Source: Phalacrocorax aristotelis
Lineage: Eukaryota > Chordata > Aves > Suliformes > Phalacrocoracidae
Assembly: GCF_949628215.1 (NCBI RefSeq)
Contig: NW_027441204.1
Span: 50,001 to 114,000, forward strand
DNA: 64,000 nt
Reading direction: 5' to 3'
The notes below the pieces were generated by a model that saw only the letters and a program-made list of their open reading frames with translations, was not told the origin of the DNA and did not search any database. A program made the position numbers and the translations under genes. Each line of letters opens with the position of its first letter. The first letter of the stretch is position 1. Below are positions 35,301-45,701 of this stretch, in pieces.

Positions 35301-37884
35301 TGAAGGGTTCCTGACCAAACACTCTTGCCCGTCAAGGAGTTAGAGCCCCCTAACAGTTCCCCCGAGGGGGCCCAAGCCTGTGCTGCCCTGTGCATCTCCC
35401 TTGGCCTCAGGAGGAGCTTGGCCGGCTCACTGCGACCAAGGAGCCTGCAGGCAGCTCCCCCATGTACCAGGGCTTGAGGCCTTGTAGGACAATCCCGTAA
35501 GAGCTCAAATGGCCAAACCGGCCTAACCCTTCCCACGGGTGGGGTCTGCACAGCACCCTGCGTGGGGATCAGAGGCGCAGGCAGGGCTGCACGAGTCAGG
35601 GCTCCCAGCACCTGAAGGGACTGCCTTTATTAGCCTCTCTTTCTCTGAAGTGCTGGCTCTGACAAAGAGCATGTCAGAAGAGATCTTAGAGAGTCTCGAG
35701 CCCCTTTCCTGAGGGGATCAGAACAGGCCAGCGCCTCCTGGTGCAAAACATAAGCAATGGTAAAGAGGCGCTGTTTGGGCCAGGACTCGTGAGAAGCTTG
35801 TGGGGTCTTTGGCTTTGCAGGTGCGAAGGCACAAGGAGGCCATTCTGGAGGCGCTGCAGAGGGGCCTGAGGGACACCACCTGTCCCGAGGTGGCTGCTGA
35901 GAGCATGCTGGCGCTGGCTGAGGTGGTGAGGAAGCTGAAGGCAGAGGGCTTGGGGTCTGCCTTCAAAGACGTCGCCAGGTCCACCAAGATGTTCTTTGAG
36001 GCTGTGAGTGAACCAACTCTTTCTTCTGCTTGTCTGAGAGGTGGGGGCGGGGAGGGAGGCGGGACGGTGTGTGCCCAGGGCCTCCCCGTGCTGCGTGGAG
36101 GCTCTCTGCTGGCTGAACATCTGCTTGGACCCTTTCCCCCCACTCTTCTGCGGGTAGGGTGGGCTGTGCTGTCAAGTGCCTGTGTCTGCCCCAGGACGGC
36201 AGGGTTTCTCGTGCGCTCCTGTGGTTTCCCAGGCATTACATGGCTCCCCTGCCAGAAAGGCTGCTTAGGTGCCCGGAGGCTCCCTGTGTATTGGGAGTCA
36301 CTCCGGGACTCACGACCTAGGTGGCAGGGAAGGAATCTGGATGAGGTGACCTTCTTTCCAAACCATTGTTTTCCAAAGCACTGTATTCAAGCACACTGAT
36401 TTACCGATCCCTGATTCTTGTTCTGGTTGTTTACGTACTGGTTTCTTGAGGGTGGAAATGAGTGGACGAGAGCTGTTTCTTGGGCTGCTCTTCTCCACGG
36501 GCAGCGCGCGATTGTTGAAGTGGCGTTGGTAGGAGGTGCCCTCATTACCCAGCTGACAGATGGGGTCTGTGAGTTGCAGGAGCCAGAGGTCCTTCGCTCC
36601 TCGGCCTTCAGCCTCTACGCCGCCCTGGCCTCCTCCGCCTCAGGGAAGAGATCATTCTTCGCCAGGGAAGTGGCGGAAACCTGGGTCAGCCTTCTCTTGC
36701 ACCTCCGGGATCCTGACCCTGAAGTCTCCAATGCAAGAGCCCCCACATCTCATTTGCAAAGCCGTAGCAAGCTGTAGAAAGGCATAGAAAGCTGCCTGGC
36801 GAACTGCTGCAGCCAGTGCCCTCCCTGCCCGGAGACTGCGTCTGGGGCAGCCCCCTCTGCTGGGGGGGTGAGCTGAGCAGAGCTCAGCTGGACGAGCTTC
36901 CTGGCAAGGACCCCACCCGCTCCCACAGGGGAGGAACGACGTGGCTCGACTCTCTTTTTCAGGTGTGCAGGACCGCTCTCTATCTCTGCGCTCCGTTTTT
37001 GGGGCCAGAGCGGGTGCAGGAGACCATCATCACCTCCATCGGTCTGAGCGCAGCCGAGCTGCAGTACGAGGTTTGCCATTGCCTGGTGAGTGAGCTGTGC
37101 CCTGGGGAGAGGTTGCGGCCGCAGGGCCCTTCCCCAGAACCGAGAGGGGAGCATGAGGTGACATGCCACGGGTGGGCAGGGTGCGAGCCGGGTAGCTGGT
37201 GCAGAGGCACGGCCACCCCTTCTGGACACCTGCGCTCTCTCTCTCGCTCCCTCTTTTCTCTCCCTTTCCCCTTGTGGCCCACCCAGCCAACCGGCCGTGG
37301 GTCAGCAGAGGGGTCTTTTTGGCCAGAGAAGAAATTGTGCCTCTCTGCTTGCCCCTAGGTCAGAGATGCCCCTGCTGTGCTGGAGAGGCTCCGCAGCATC
37401 GCCAGGAGCCGCCACCTCGAGAACGGGCAGGCGCTGCACTCTGCCACCATTGCAGTCCTAGGTGAGAGTCAGGGCTGGGGCCCGATGCTGTGCTCCTCCC
37501 TGCCAAGATGGCCACGGTGGCCTGCGCTTTCCCCATCTGCCCAGGGAGGCCAGGGCTGGGGCCGGCCTTAGGAGGGCTGCCACAGAGGGGTTTGCCGAGG
37601 GCTCAGTGCGAGCGTAGGAGAAGGGCTGCAGAGCGGGTGCCGGTGGGGAGGCTGGACCCCGCACGAGGCGACGCTCAGCTCTGGCGGCTGCTATGTCGCG
37701 ACTGTAAAGTTCTGATCTTTCTAGCCTTCCCCTCCAGCTCCCCAAGCACGTCCCAGGTGTAGGGGAGGGCCACAAGCCAGGGCTGTGGGGCAGTGCCTTG
37801 ACACTCACCTCTTTGTCCCATGCCTTAGGAGACATCCTGGAAAAAGCAAGAGGCCTTAGCGGCTCTTGCCAGCAGCAGGAGTGA
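32360..37884 (+). CDS. Maestro heat-like repeat (MROH) family protein, 5'-truncated, possibly pseudogene
   Basis: HEAT-repeat scaffold family, strongly amplified in birds; function largely unknown. Exons: 32360-32514, 32778-32940, 33191-33384, about 34236-34398, 34596-34707, 34916-35062, 35821-36003, 36580-36732, 36963-37085, 37359-37461, 37829-37884 (TGA). Recognised by order and content: LLLQAVRLLARFH and VVDSLLQK; ELWRTLGRSVLGVQVL; RRLLPRLLPGLLGEV; ALELVLSRCMEKRW; AVRQMAARGLGNAVRRAPEE; EVAAESMLALAEVV; WVSLLLHLRDPDPEVS; LCAPFLGPERVQ. All phases agree except between 33384 (phase 2) and the exon near 34236, where no AG acceptor in the right phase was found. The intron after 36732 has a GC donor (AAT|GCAAGA). 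The first exon enters in phase 0 from a splice acceptor, so upstream exons are missing from view. I cannot assign the exact MROH member. Confidence 0.85.
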
Positions 37885-38120
37885 GGCTCCTATTCTCAGG
37901 TAGGTTTGAGCAGAGCCGAGCTCTGGCTCTGCTGGTCAGGGAGGAGCTTGGAGGCCTGGCAGCAAAAGGCCTGGCTCGGAGCAGGAGAGGAGCACCCAGC
38001 AAGGGCAGCTCCTCATCGCCCCTCCCGTGTCACTGCAGCTTCCTATTGCCCGCGGCCAGAGGCAGACAAGATCTTCTGCGACTGTGACAGTGACCACTGC
38101 GAGCCGAGGGTACTTATGGC

Positions 38121-38126
38121 AATAAA
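38121..38126 (+). terminator. AATAAA poly(A) signal of the MROH-like gene
   Basis: Canonical hexamer 237 bp after the TGA at 37882-37884. A CR1 insertion starts about 30 bp downstream, so the gene ends just before the repeat. Confidence 0.65.
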
Positions 38127-38154
38127 CCTCCTTTGACCACCACGCCGATGGAGA

Positions 38155-38650
38155 GTGATCTTTCTTTCCTAGAGGCTGGGGGCCGTGCCAGGGCCGTGCC
38201 AAGGCCTGAGGGGATGCACCCACAGGTGCTGAGGGAGCTGGCTGATGTGACCACAAGGCTGCTCTCAGTGACCCTTGAAATGTTGCAGCAACGGGGGAAG
38301 GTTCCTGAGGACTGGGAGAAAGCAAATGTGGCTCCTGTCTTCAGGAAGGGCCAGAAAGAAGATCCAGGGTGGCACAAGCTGGTTGGCCTCACTTCAGTCC
38401 TTTGGGACATGGGGGACCACAGGGGTTTGTTCACTTTGGGTTTAGGTAGTGTTGTGACACCATCTCCCATAACACCCTCACTGAGGAGGTGGCAAAGGTC
38501 GAGTCCGATAAGAGGCTGTGGAGGGAGACTGAAAACGTTCCCGTGGATGCCCAGAGGGCTGCAATTTGTGGCACAAAACCCCGTGAGAGGATCGCTCACT
38601 AGCGGTGTGCCAAGTTTGGGCAGCGGTGCTGATGCAACGTCCACTCCTCA
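38155..38650 (+). mobile_element. CR1 LINE fragment, plus strand
   Basis: Translation gives the CR1 ORF2 segment PEGMHPQVLRELADVTTRLL, then GKVPEDWEKANVAPVFRKG, KEDPGWHKLVGLTSV and, frameshifted, a CDTISHNTLTEE-like block. These are the first reverse-transcriptase motifs. Degenerate. Confidence 0.93.
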
Positions 38651-39724
38651 CAAGTGATGAAGACACCGTGGCAGAGCACGCTCTCAGCTAGTTGGCAGGT
38701 GACAGGGTGCCACAGTGCTAAACCCCCGACTAGGGTCGTTGGGAGACTCCACATGAGGAGGGTTTAAGGTTTTAATATCAAGTTTACTTATTTGAGGATA
38801 TTTGATGTTGTAGGGGATTTTTACTAAGAGAAGCGCTCTCTACTGAATATACCGAAATCACATGATAGTGAAATCCCAACAGAAGCAGAAGAGAGCAATT
38901 GCACTCTACAGCGGAATCAGATGGCAAATAGGATTCCCATTACCTATCTCCATATGCTCACTGTCAGGATGCTGGGTGTCCCCAGTCGCCAGGAAGGAGT
39001 ACATGGGTTTAAGGCAGCTGAAGCCCATTTCTCTCTTCCAAGTATATTTTGCCGGCTTTTTGACTTTTACACTCTATGCTGGCTTGGGCCACCTACCACC
39101 ACATATACACTTCTCCCATGCTGGTCTAGCTGGCTCAGGGCAATAATACTTTCTAATGATTATTTTAGGCAAGACCATTACGTAACTACTTTACCCACTC
39201 AATTGATACGTCCATGAATCGACAACAAAAGGCACCATCCAGTCCCCTTGGTGTTGAGGCAAGTTCTGCTTGCTTTACAACAGCCATAGTCACCTCCTAA
39301 CATTATTTTCTGAGCTGCGTGAGCCCATCATCCTTGCCTAGCTTCTCCAGTGTGGGGTTTGTTTTGGTCAGTCACATAGGAGCCGAAGGAGCAGCCACCA
39401 CAACAGCCAGGCGTAACAGAGCTGGGGAAGCCCTGGCCGTGAACGACTTGTTCTGGCAAAGTAATTGCCTCTTTAGAAGAAAAGGTTTTACACTGTTCGA
39501 ATCAAATACAAACAGTTCTGCATACAGAGGGAGCGAGTCATTTACCTACACCAAAATTAGGGGCAAAGTTTCTTTGGATCTCCCACCTGAGCCTCTTTTG
39601 TATCAAATTCTCCTTCTTGTCTCCCATCCTCGTGTGACGCACAACAGCAAAGAGCCTGGGACCATCGTCTAAAGAACCCCCCATAGGAACGGGTAGGCTG
39701 CCGTGGGGTCCCTCTAGGCGGTGC
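38651..39724. other. No gene recognised
   Basis: AT-richer, with weak ORFs up to 117 codons (39319-39672). It could contain an old LTR-type element (runs such as GTTGTAGGGGATTTTT near 38808), but no matching ends were found. Confidence 0.3.
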
Positions 39725-40510
39725 AATACCCACGCTTTACAAACCCAGCCTGGAGGCAGTCTTCTAGAACTGCACTAGCAAGGATTGCCTCAAAGGGGCT
39801 AAGCCTTTCCCTCGGTCTCCTGGCTCTGCTTCCGTTCACACAGCCCAGGATGGCCTTGGCCACCTTTGACTCCAGGGCGTGCTGGTGGCCCATGTGCCAT
39901 TCACCGTCCACCAGGTCCCCAGGGCTGCTTCCACAGAGCAGCTCCAGAGCCAGGCAGTGCCCAGCCTCTGTGGCTGTGATTTGTTAGGCTGCTGCAGGGG
40001 CAGGGCTTTGCTTTTCTCCCTGCTGAAATTCCTAAGGTTCATGCCAGCCCATGCCTCTCGCCGGTTGAGCTCCCCGGGGCTGGCCGCTTTCCCCCAGAAG
40101 GCTATCATCTGCAAACCTGACAAGCGTGCCTTCCATCACCTCTTCAAGGTCACTGATAAAGAAGTTATACAGGACAGGTCTCCAGATGGACGCATGAAAT
40201 GCTCCTGTCGGTACTGCTTTCTAGTTAGAGTATGAACCACTTAGTCACAAGCCTCTGAGCCCAACCGCCCCTCCGGCATTTGACCCAACTGGTTACCCAG
40301 GCATGGTGACCAGAACTTGCTCACCTGGATGCACGGCTATTGTTGGGGATGCTATTGAAAGGCTTGCTGAAGTCAAAGTCAAAGATGCCTTTTCACTTCC
40401 TCTCCATGACCTTTCAGAGATGATACGGAGCAGCCCCACTATGACTTTGGCCTGCTCTCTTAGCCCCTTTGGCTGCAGCCCCTCTAGCCCCCCAGACTCT
40501 AAGAGCTTCC
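39725..40510 (-). mobile_element. CR1 LINE fragment, minus strand
   Basis: Minus-strand reading gives CR1 blocks including NLRNFSREKSKALPLQ and LGTAW, and upstream the segment whose plus-strand text is GGTCACTGATAAAGAAGTTA, ACAGGACAGGTCTCCAGATG and ATTGAAAGGCTTGCTGAAGT. These are CR1 ORF2 palm-to-thumb landmarks. Several stops and frameshifts. Confidence 0.85.
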
Positions 40511-41039
40511 GTTAAATAAACCACCCCTGAATTGCTCCTTGCCCACTGCTGCTTCTGCTTCTTCTCCTCACACCCTGCCTTGATGCACACAGGCCTGGGA
40601 GACCCTTCTCGTGGAGACTGAGGAAAGGAAGATTTCTGAGGATGCAGCTCTGACCTACCTGCACCTCCTCTTCCTATTTCATCTGCTCGATTCGGCAGCA
40701 GGCCCGCGGTTTCCCTTTTCATCGCCTTACTGTTAATGAAGCAGTAGCAGCTCATCACTCTGCCCATACCCTCACTTGCAAGCGTCTCTCCTAGGGAAGC
40801 CAGGGACGTGACGGACACCCGGCTGCACCCTACGACACTCCGAGGTCTAGAGAGAGACAAAGACCCCAAACCTCAGGAAATAAGACACCGAAAAATCATA
40901 AGTGAGATCGAAGGGTTGAAAGAACCAGGATGGTCAGCCTTGAAACCTTGCCTAGAGAGAACAGAAAGCCCCTAAAGCAGAGAGATGGGAATAGCTGCCC
41001 TGGGGCTCACCATTGCTCAGGCAGAAGCCATGGCAGGAG
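40511..41039. other. No gene recognised
   Basis: Intergenic sequence between the CR1 fragment and the LTR-like segment. A 151-codon minus frame (40414-40869) has no known features. Confidence 0.3.
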
Positions 41040-41424
41040 GTGAAGTAACACCCTAACTCAGTGATAACTGGCAGGATGAAGGGATGACCTCCGGTTACCT
41101 TAGGCAATTATGCTGCTAAAAAGCACACCCCTAGGAGGAGACCTGAGATGGAAATGTGAGCCCACCTTAACATAATGAGCCCAGCTAAAAGGAAGATGTG
41201 TGCGGATGAACTATTGTACAAGTAACCAAGCAGATATTTTAATGGAACATCTCTTGTTATTGTTTTGTATAAAAGACCCCCCCCGTGTTTCTAAACGGTC
41301 TGCTGGCTGATGGTAAATGCTCGGCACCCCACTCTGCAGACTGGGGAGAGAGACAAATATCTCTCGACTCAGTGTGTTGATTGGATTTTGCACACCAGGG
41401 AAGAACCCTGATGTAGGGACAACA
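41040..41424 (+). mobile_element. LTR-like segment (approximate limits)
   Basis: Has the layout of an avian endogenous retroviral LTR: AT-rich upstream part, TATAAAAG at 41268-41275, a C-run, then a U5-like part with CTCGACTCAGTGTGTTGATT and a terminal GGGACAACA. No matching 5' TG end was fixed and no viral gene lies nearby, so it would be a solo LTR. Its downstream part (from 41285) is inside the duplicon and is repeated at 1-140. Confidence 0.4.
41268..41275 (+). promoter_or_regulatory. TATA box of the LTR-like segment
   Basis: TATAAAAG about 30 bp before the C-run and the duplicon edge. A start site near 41300 would transcribe toward the minisatellite. Confidence 0.45.
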
Positions 41425-41483
41425 TAAGCACTAACAATGTTCTCTGGGGAGGCCACTACCACCCCTCTGGGGGTCTGCTCCGA

Positions 41484-41564
41484 CAAGGGAGAAAATGGCG
41501 GCGGACGAAGGCAGCGCGCTTGTGCGGCACCACACGGCATGCTGGGAGCTGTAGTGCCATGCCC
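41484..41564. promoter_or_regulatory. Promoter relic: YY1-like plus ZNF143/THAP11-like sites (copy B)
   Basis: Same YY1-like AAAATGGCGGC and first box GGCATGCTGGGAGCTGTAGT as copy A. This box alone carries the full CATGC end of the SBS consensus; array units read CATGG instead, so this is probably the founder site. Confidence 0.6.
41495..41554 (+). CDS. Micro-ORF starting in the YY1 box (copy B)
   Basis: Identical to 211-270: a 19-codon MAADEGSALV... frame ending in the first array box. Confidence 0.25.
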   Translation: MAADEGSALVRHHTACWEL

Positions 41565-43452
41565 CACAGCAGGCCAGGGCACCACCCCAGCAGCTGTGGG
41601 TGTGTGTGGGGCCCCAGGCCATGCTGGGAGCTGTAGTGCCATGCCCCACAGCAGGCCAGGGCACCACTTCTAGTGGCTGTGGGTGTGTGTGGGGCCCCAG
41701 GCCATGCTGGGAGCTGTAGTGCCATGCCCCACAGCAGGCCAGGGCACCACTTCTAGTGGCTGTGGGTGTGTGTGGGGCCCCAGGCCATGCTGGGAGCTGT
41801 AGTGCCATGCCCCACAGCAGGCCAGGGCACCACCCCAGTGGCTGTGGGTGTGTGTGGGGCCCCAGGCCATGCTGGGAGCTGTAGTGCCATGCCCCACAGC
41901 AGGCCAGGGCACCACTTCTAGTGGCTGTGGGTGTGTGTGGGGCCCCAGGCCGTGCTGGGAGCTGTAGTGCCATGCCCCACAGCAGGCCAGGGCACCACCC
42001 CAGCGGCTGTGGGTGTGTGTGGGGTCCCAGGCCATGCTGGGAGCTGTAGTGCCATGCCCCACAGCAGGCCAGGGCACCACCCCAGCGGCTGTGGGTGTGT
42101 GTGGGGCCCCAGGCCATGCTGGGAGCTGTAGTGCCATGCCCCACAGCAGGCCAAGGCACCACCCCAGCGGCTGTGGGTGTGTGTGGGGCCCCAGGCCATG
42201 CTGGGAGCTGTAGTGCCATGCCCCACAGCAGGCCAGGGCACCACTTCTAGTGGCTGTGGGTGTGTGTGGGGCCCCAGGCCATGCTGGGAGCTGTAGTGCC
42301 ATGCCCCACAGCAGGCCAGGGCACCACCCCAGCGGCTGTGGGTGTGTGTGGGGCCCCAGGCCATGCTGGGAGCTGTAGTGCCATGCCCCACAGCAGGCCA
42401 GGGCACCACTTCTAGTGGCTGTGGGTGTGTGTGGGGCCCCAGGCCATGCTGGGAGCTGTAGTGCCATGCCCCACAGCAGGCCAGGGCACCACTTCTAGTG
42501 GCTGTGGGTGTGTGTGGGGCCCCAGGCCGTGCTGGGAGCTGTAGTGCCATGCCCCACAGCAGGCCAGGGCACCACCCCAGCGGCTGTGGGTGTGTGTGGG
42601 GCCCCAGGCCATGCTGGGAGCTGTAGTGCCATGCCCCACAGCAGGCCAGGGCACCACCCCAGCGGCTGTGGGTGTGTGTGGGGCCCCAGGCCATGCTGGG
42701 AGCTGTACTGCCATGCCCCACAGCAGGCCAGGGCACCACTTCTAGTGGCTGTGGGTGTGTGTGGGGCCCCAGGCCATGCTGGGAGCTGTAGTGCCATGCC
42801 CCACAGCAGGCCAGGGCACCACCCCAGCGGCTGTGGGTGTGTGTGGGGCCCCAGGCCATGCTGGGAGCTGTAGTGCCATGCCCCACAGCAGGCCAGGGCA
42901 CCACTTCTAGTGGCTGTGGGGGTGTGTGGGGCCCCAGGCCATGCTGGGAGCTGTAGTGCCATGCCCCACAGCAGGCCAGGGCACCACTTCTAGTGGCTGT
43001 GGGTGTGTGTGGGGCCCCAGGCCATGCTGGGAGCTGTAGTGCCGTGCCCCACAGCAGGCCAGGGCACCACTTCTAGTGGCTGTGGGTGTGTGTGGGGCCC
43101 CAGGCCATGCTGGGAGCTGTAGTGCCGTGCCCCACAGCAGGCCAGGGCACCACTTCTAGTGGCTGTGGGTGTGTGTGGGGCCCCAGGCCATGCTGGGAGC
43201 TGTAGTGCCATGCCCCACAGCAGGCCAGGGCACCACCCCAGCGGCTGTGGGTGTGTGTGGGGCCCCAGGCCATGCTGGGAGCTGTAGTGCCATGCCCCAC
43301 AGCAGGCCAGGGCACCACTTCTAGTGGCTGTGGGGGTGTGTGGGGCCCCAGGCCATGCTGGGAGCTGTAGTGCCATGCCCCACAGCAGGCCAGGGCACCA
43401 CTTCTAGTGGCTGTGGGTGTGTGTGGGGCCCCAGGCCATGCTGGGAGCTGTA
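41536..43452. repeat. 82/83-bp minisatellite, 23 spacers and 24 boxes (copy B)
   Basis: I read 10 spacers of type CCCCAG(C/T) (82 bp) and 13 of type CTTCTAGT (83 bp). The predicted excess over copy A (21x82+12 = 1734) equals the observed offset change. Boxes read TGGGAGCTGTAGT, except one with TGTACT near 42706 and the last with TATGG. Types are interspersed in irregular order, so expansion was by many small exchanges rather than one block duplication. Minus and plus frames are free of stops across most of it. Confidence 0.96.
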
Positions 43453-43497
43453 TGGACCCGTTTGAGTTAACCAGAAGTTAAGCCCAGCCGCCCCCAG

Positions 43498-44576
43498 CCA
43501 CCCAGAATTAGCTGAGGTCACTTGGAAAGCAAGGGGGTTTAACCTCTGCCAAATTATTCAACCCAACAGTGGATTGTGACCGTCTCCTTTTCTCCAGGTT
43601 GAAGAAACCAAGTGACTTTAGCTGCTCCTTGTGTGGTTTCTCCTCTAAACCCTTCACCAACTTGTGGCCTTCCTCTGGGCATTCTCTAGTAGCTTTGTAT
43701 CTGTAATGTACTGTGGCACCCAAAACTGCCCACAGCACTTAAGGTGAGGCCGCCCCAGCGTGGAGCAGAGCGGGACAATCCCCTCCCTCGACTGGCTGCC
43801 ATGCAGGGCTCGATGCCCCCCAGGGCACGGCTGGGCCTCTGGGCTGCCAGGGCACGCTGCTGGCTCGTGTTCAACTTGCCGTCGACCAGAACCCCCAGGT
43901 CCCTCTGCAGAGCTGCTCCCCAGCCCCTCGTTCCCCAGGCTGTCTGTATATCCCAGGTTGCCATGCCCCAGGGGCAAAATCAGGCACTTGCCCTCATTAA
44001 ACTTTATACAGTCAGTGATTGCCCAGCTCTCCAGCCGGTCCAGGAGACATGGTAGTGTTAGGAGATATGGTAGTCTCGGGTTGACGGTTGGACTTGGTGA
44101 TCTTAGAGGTCTTTTCCAACCCTAATGATTCTGTGATTCTATGGTCTCTCTACAGGGCCTCTCTGCCCTCGAGTGCCAACAGCTCCTCCCAGTTTTGTGT
44201 CGTCAGCAAGTTTAGTTAGTATTCCTTCAAGCCCTGCACCCAAGGCATTTACCAAGAGATTAAAGAGTACCAGAGCCAAGATGGAGCCCTGTGCAACCCC
44301 ACTAGTGACTGGCCGCCAGCCCGATGTAAGCCATTGACTATGACCCTTTGAGCCCGACCCATCAGCCCATTGCTCACCCACTGCATGACGTGTTTATCCA
44401 GCTCTGTGCTGGACAGTTTGTCCAGGAGAAGACTGTGAGAGACAGTAGCGAAAGCTTTACTGAAATCCAAAAAGATCACATTGGCCGACTTCCCTTGTTC
44501 AGCTAGGTGCGTGACCTCATCATCGAAGGAACTCAGATTTGTCGTCGTTGCCCATTTGTCGCTCCAATTCATCCTC
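43498..44576 (-). mobile_element. CR1 LINE fragment, reverse-transcriptase 3' half (copy B)
   Basis: Copy B of the element at 480-1540, with the same landmarks (LDFSKAFATVSH, LADDTKLGG, DLGVLVDGKLN) and the same nested plus-strand CR1 tail. Confidence 0.92.
44074..44143 (+). mobile_element. CR1 3' tail nested in an opposite-strand CR1 (copy B)
   Basis: Longer than in copy A by 18 bp (GGGTTGACGGTTGGACT retained), then the same ATTCTGTGATTCTATG end. It is the more complete version, so the deletion happened in copy A. Confidence 0.87.
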
Positions 44577-44580
44577 TCCC

Positions 44581-45336
44581 CCCAAATCCATACCCTGGCG
44601 GGCCTGCCTCAGGCCCTGGCAGGAGGGCTGGAGCAATGGCCTTGGGGGGCGACGGGGTGGTTTCCGTTTCTGCGAGGCCTGGAGGGTGCTGGGCCGTTCC
44701 TGCAACACCTTGCTGGCCGAGTTGGACAGCCACGCGGGCAGGGGCGGAGGCGGCGGGGGCGGAGGCAGGCAGGCCGGGCGGCTGTCCGGGCCAGTGGGGG
44801 CTGGTTCCCCCCTGGTGCCCCATGGCTGGCGGGCCGCTTTCCCAGGCACACGTGATGGCTGCTGGTATCGGGTCCAGCTCTCGGAGGGGCTGGGGGGGTC
44901 AGTCCAGCTGTCCGGGCGTGAGGGGCAGCTGCTGGTGTCGGGCCGGGCTCTCGAAGCTGCGGCGAGGCGCCTGCGGAGAGAGGAGGCTGCTGAGGCCCTG
45001 CCACGCCTGCGGTGCCCGGAGGGTGTGGGGCAGAGCTGCGCGCCCCACGGGGTCTGGGAACCCGGCTGCATGTGGGAGCTGTGGGCACGGAGAGCTCTGT
45101 GCAGAAAATGGGGCGCCCCGCACCCCTCGGGTGGGGCTCTGCTCCCAGAAGCTGAGAGCTGGGAAGGTTTGTCACCGCAGCCTGAGCTGCTGGGACACCT
45201 TGGCCAAGGGCAAGCTCTGGGATTTACAGCATCACCTAGCAGGGTGATTTCTGCCGCTAGGCTCACTGGCGGGGAGATGTCACTATTGCAATTCTCTCTT
45301 TCTACGGCAACGTCATGCCTTGTTGTTACTTCCTGA
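44581..45336. other. GC-rich block open in several frames (copy B)
   Basis: Equivalent of 1545-2300, still open over 265 codons plus and 248 codons minus, with a few substitutions. No gene recognised. Confidence 0.4.
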
Positions 45337-45552
45337 CCTTCCTCTGCCTATGTCGGTCACTGGCTCTGCTCTTGTCCAAGCAGGGTCCCTTTTAACCCAC
45401 ATTTGTCTCAGTAAGAAGGGGTTACAGAAAAGAATGCCCACGAATTGAGAGGCCAGTTAAAACTCAGCTCTCCAGAATACCCTGCCTCTAAATGAGTCTC
45501 AGCAAATAGCAGCCATCTCATGCAGAAGTTTGGCAAAAGACCTCCCAACGAC

Positions 45553-45701
45553 TCACCGTCTTCTCTTCCTCCACAGGTGGATCAGACAACAAAAAAACAT
45601 CCCAAGCAGTATGGACCCCAAGACCGCCACGGCACCTTCTATGCAGAACTTCTGGAAATCCTTAGGATCCGTGTCGCTTGAGCTTCTCTTGCCATCCACA
45701 C
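45553..45701 (-). CDS. Candidate terminal exon: transmembrane segment and basic tail (copy B)
   Basis: Same coding content as 2517-2665, no disabling change seen. With the open exon-like segment at 48395-48494, copy B is the better candidate for a working gene. Confidence 0.45.

Noticed and set aside
41431-43521. Minisatellite ORFs up to 328 codons as a real repetitive protein gene
   Set aside because: Openness is a by-product of stop-poor units read in rotating frames. There is no start context, splice structure or conservation in copy A. Kept only as a finding.
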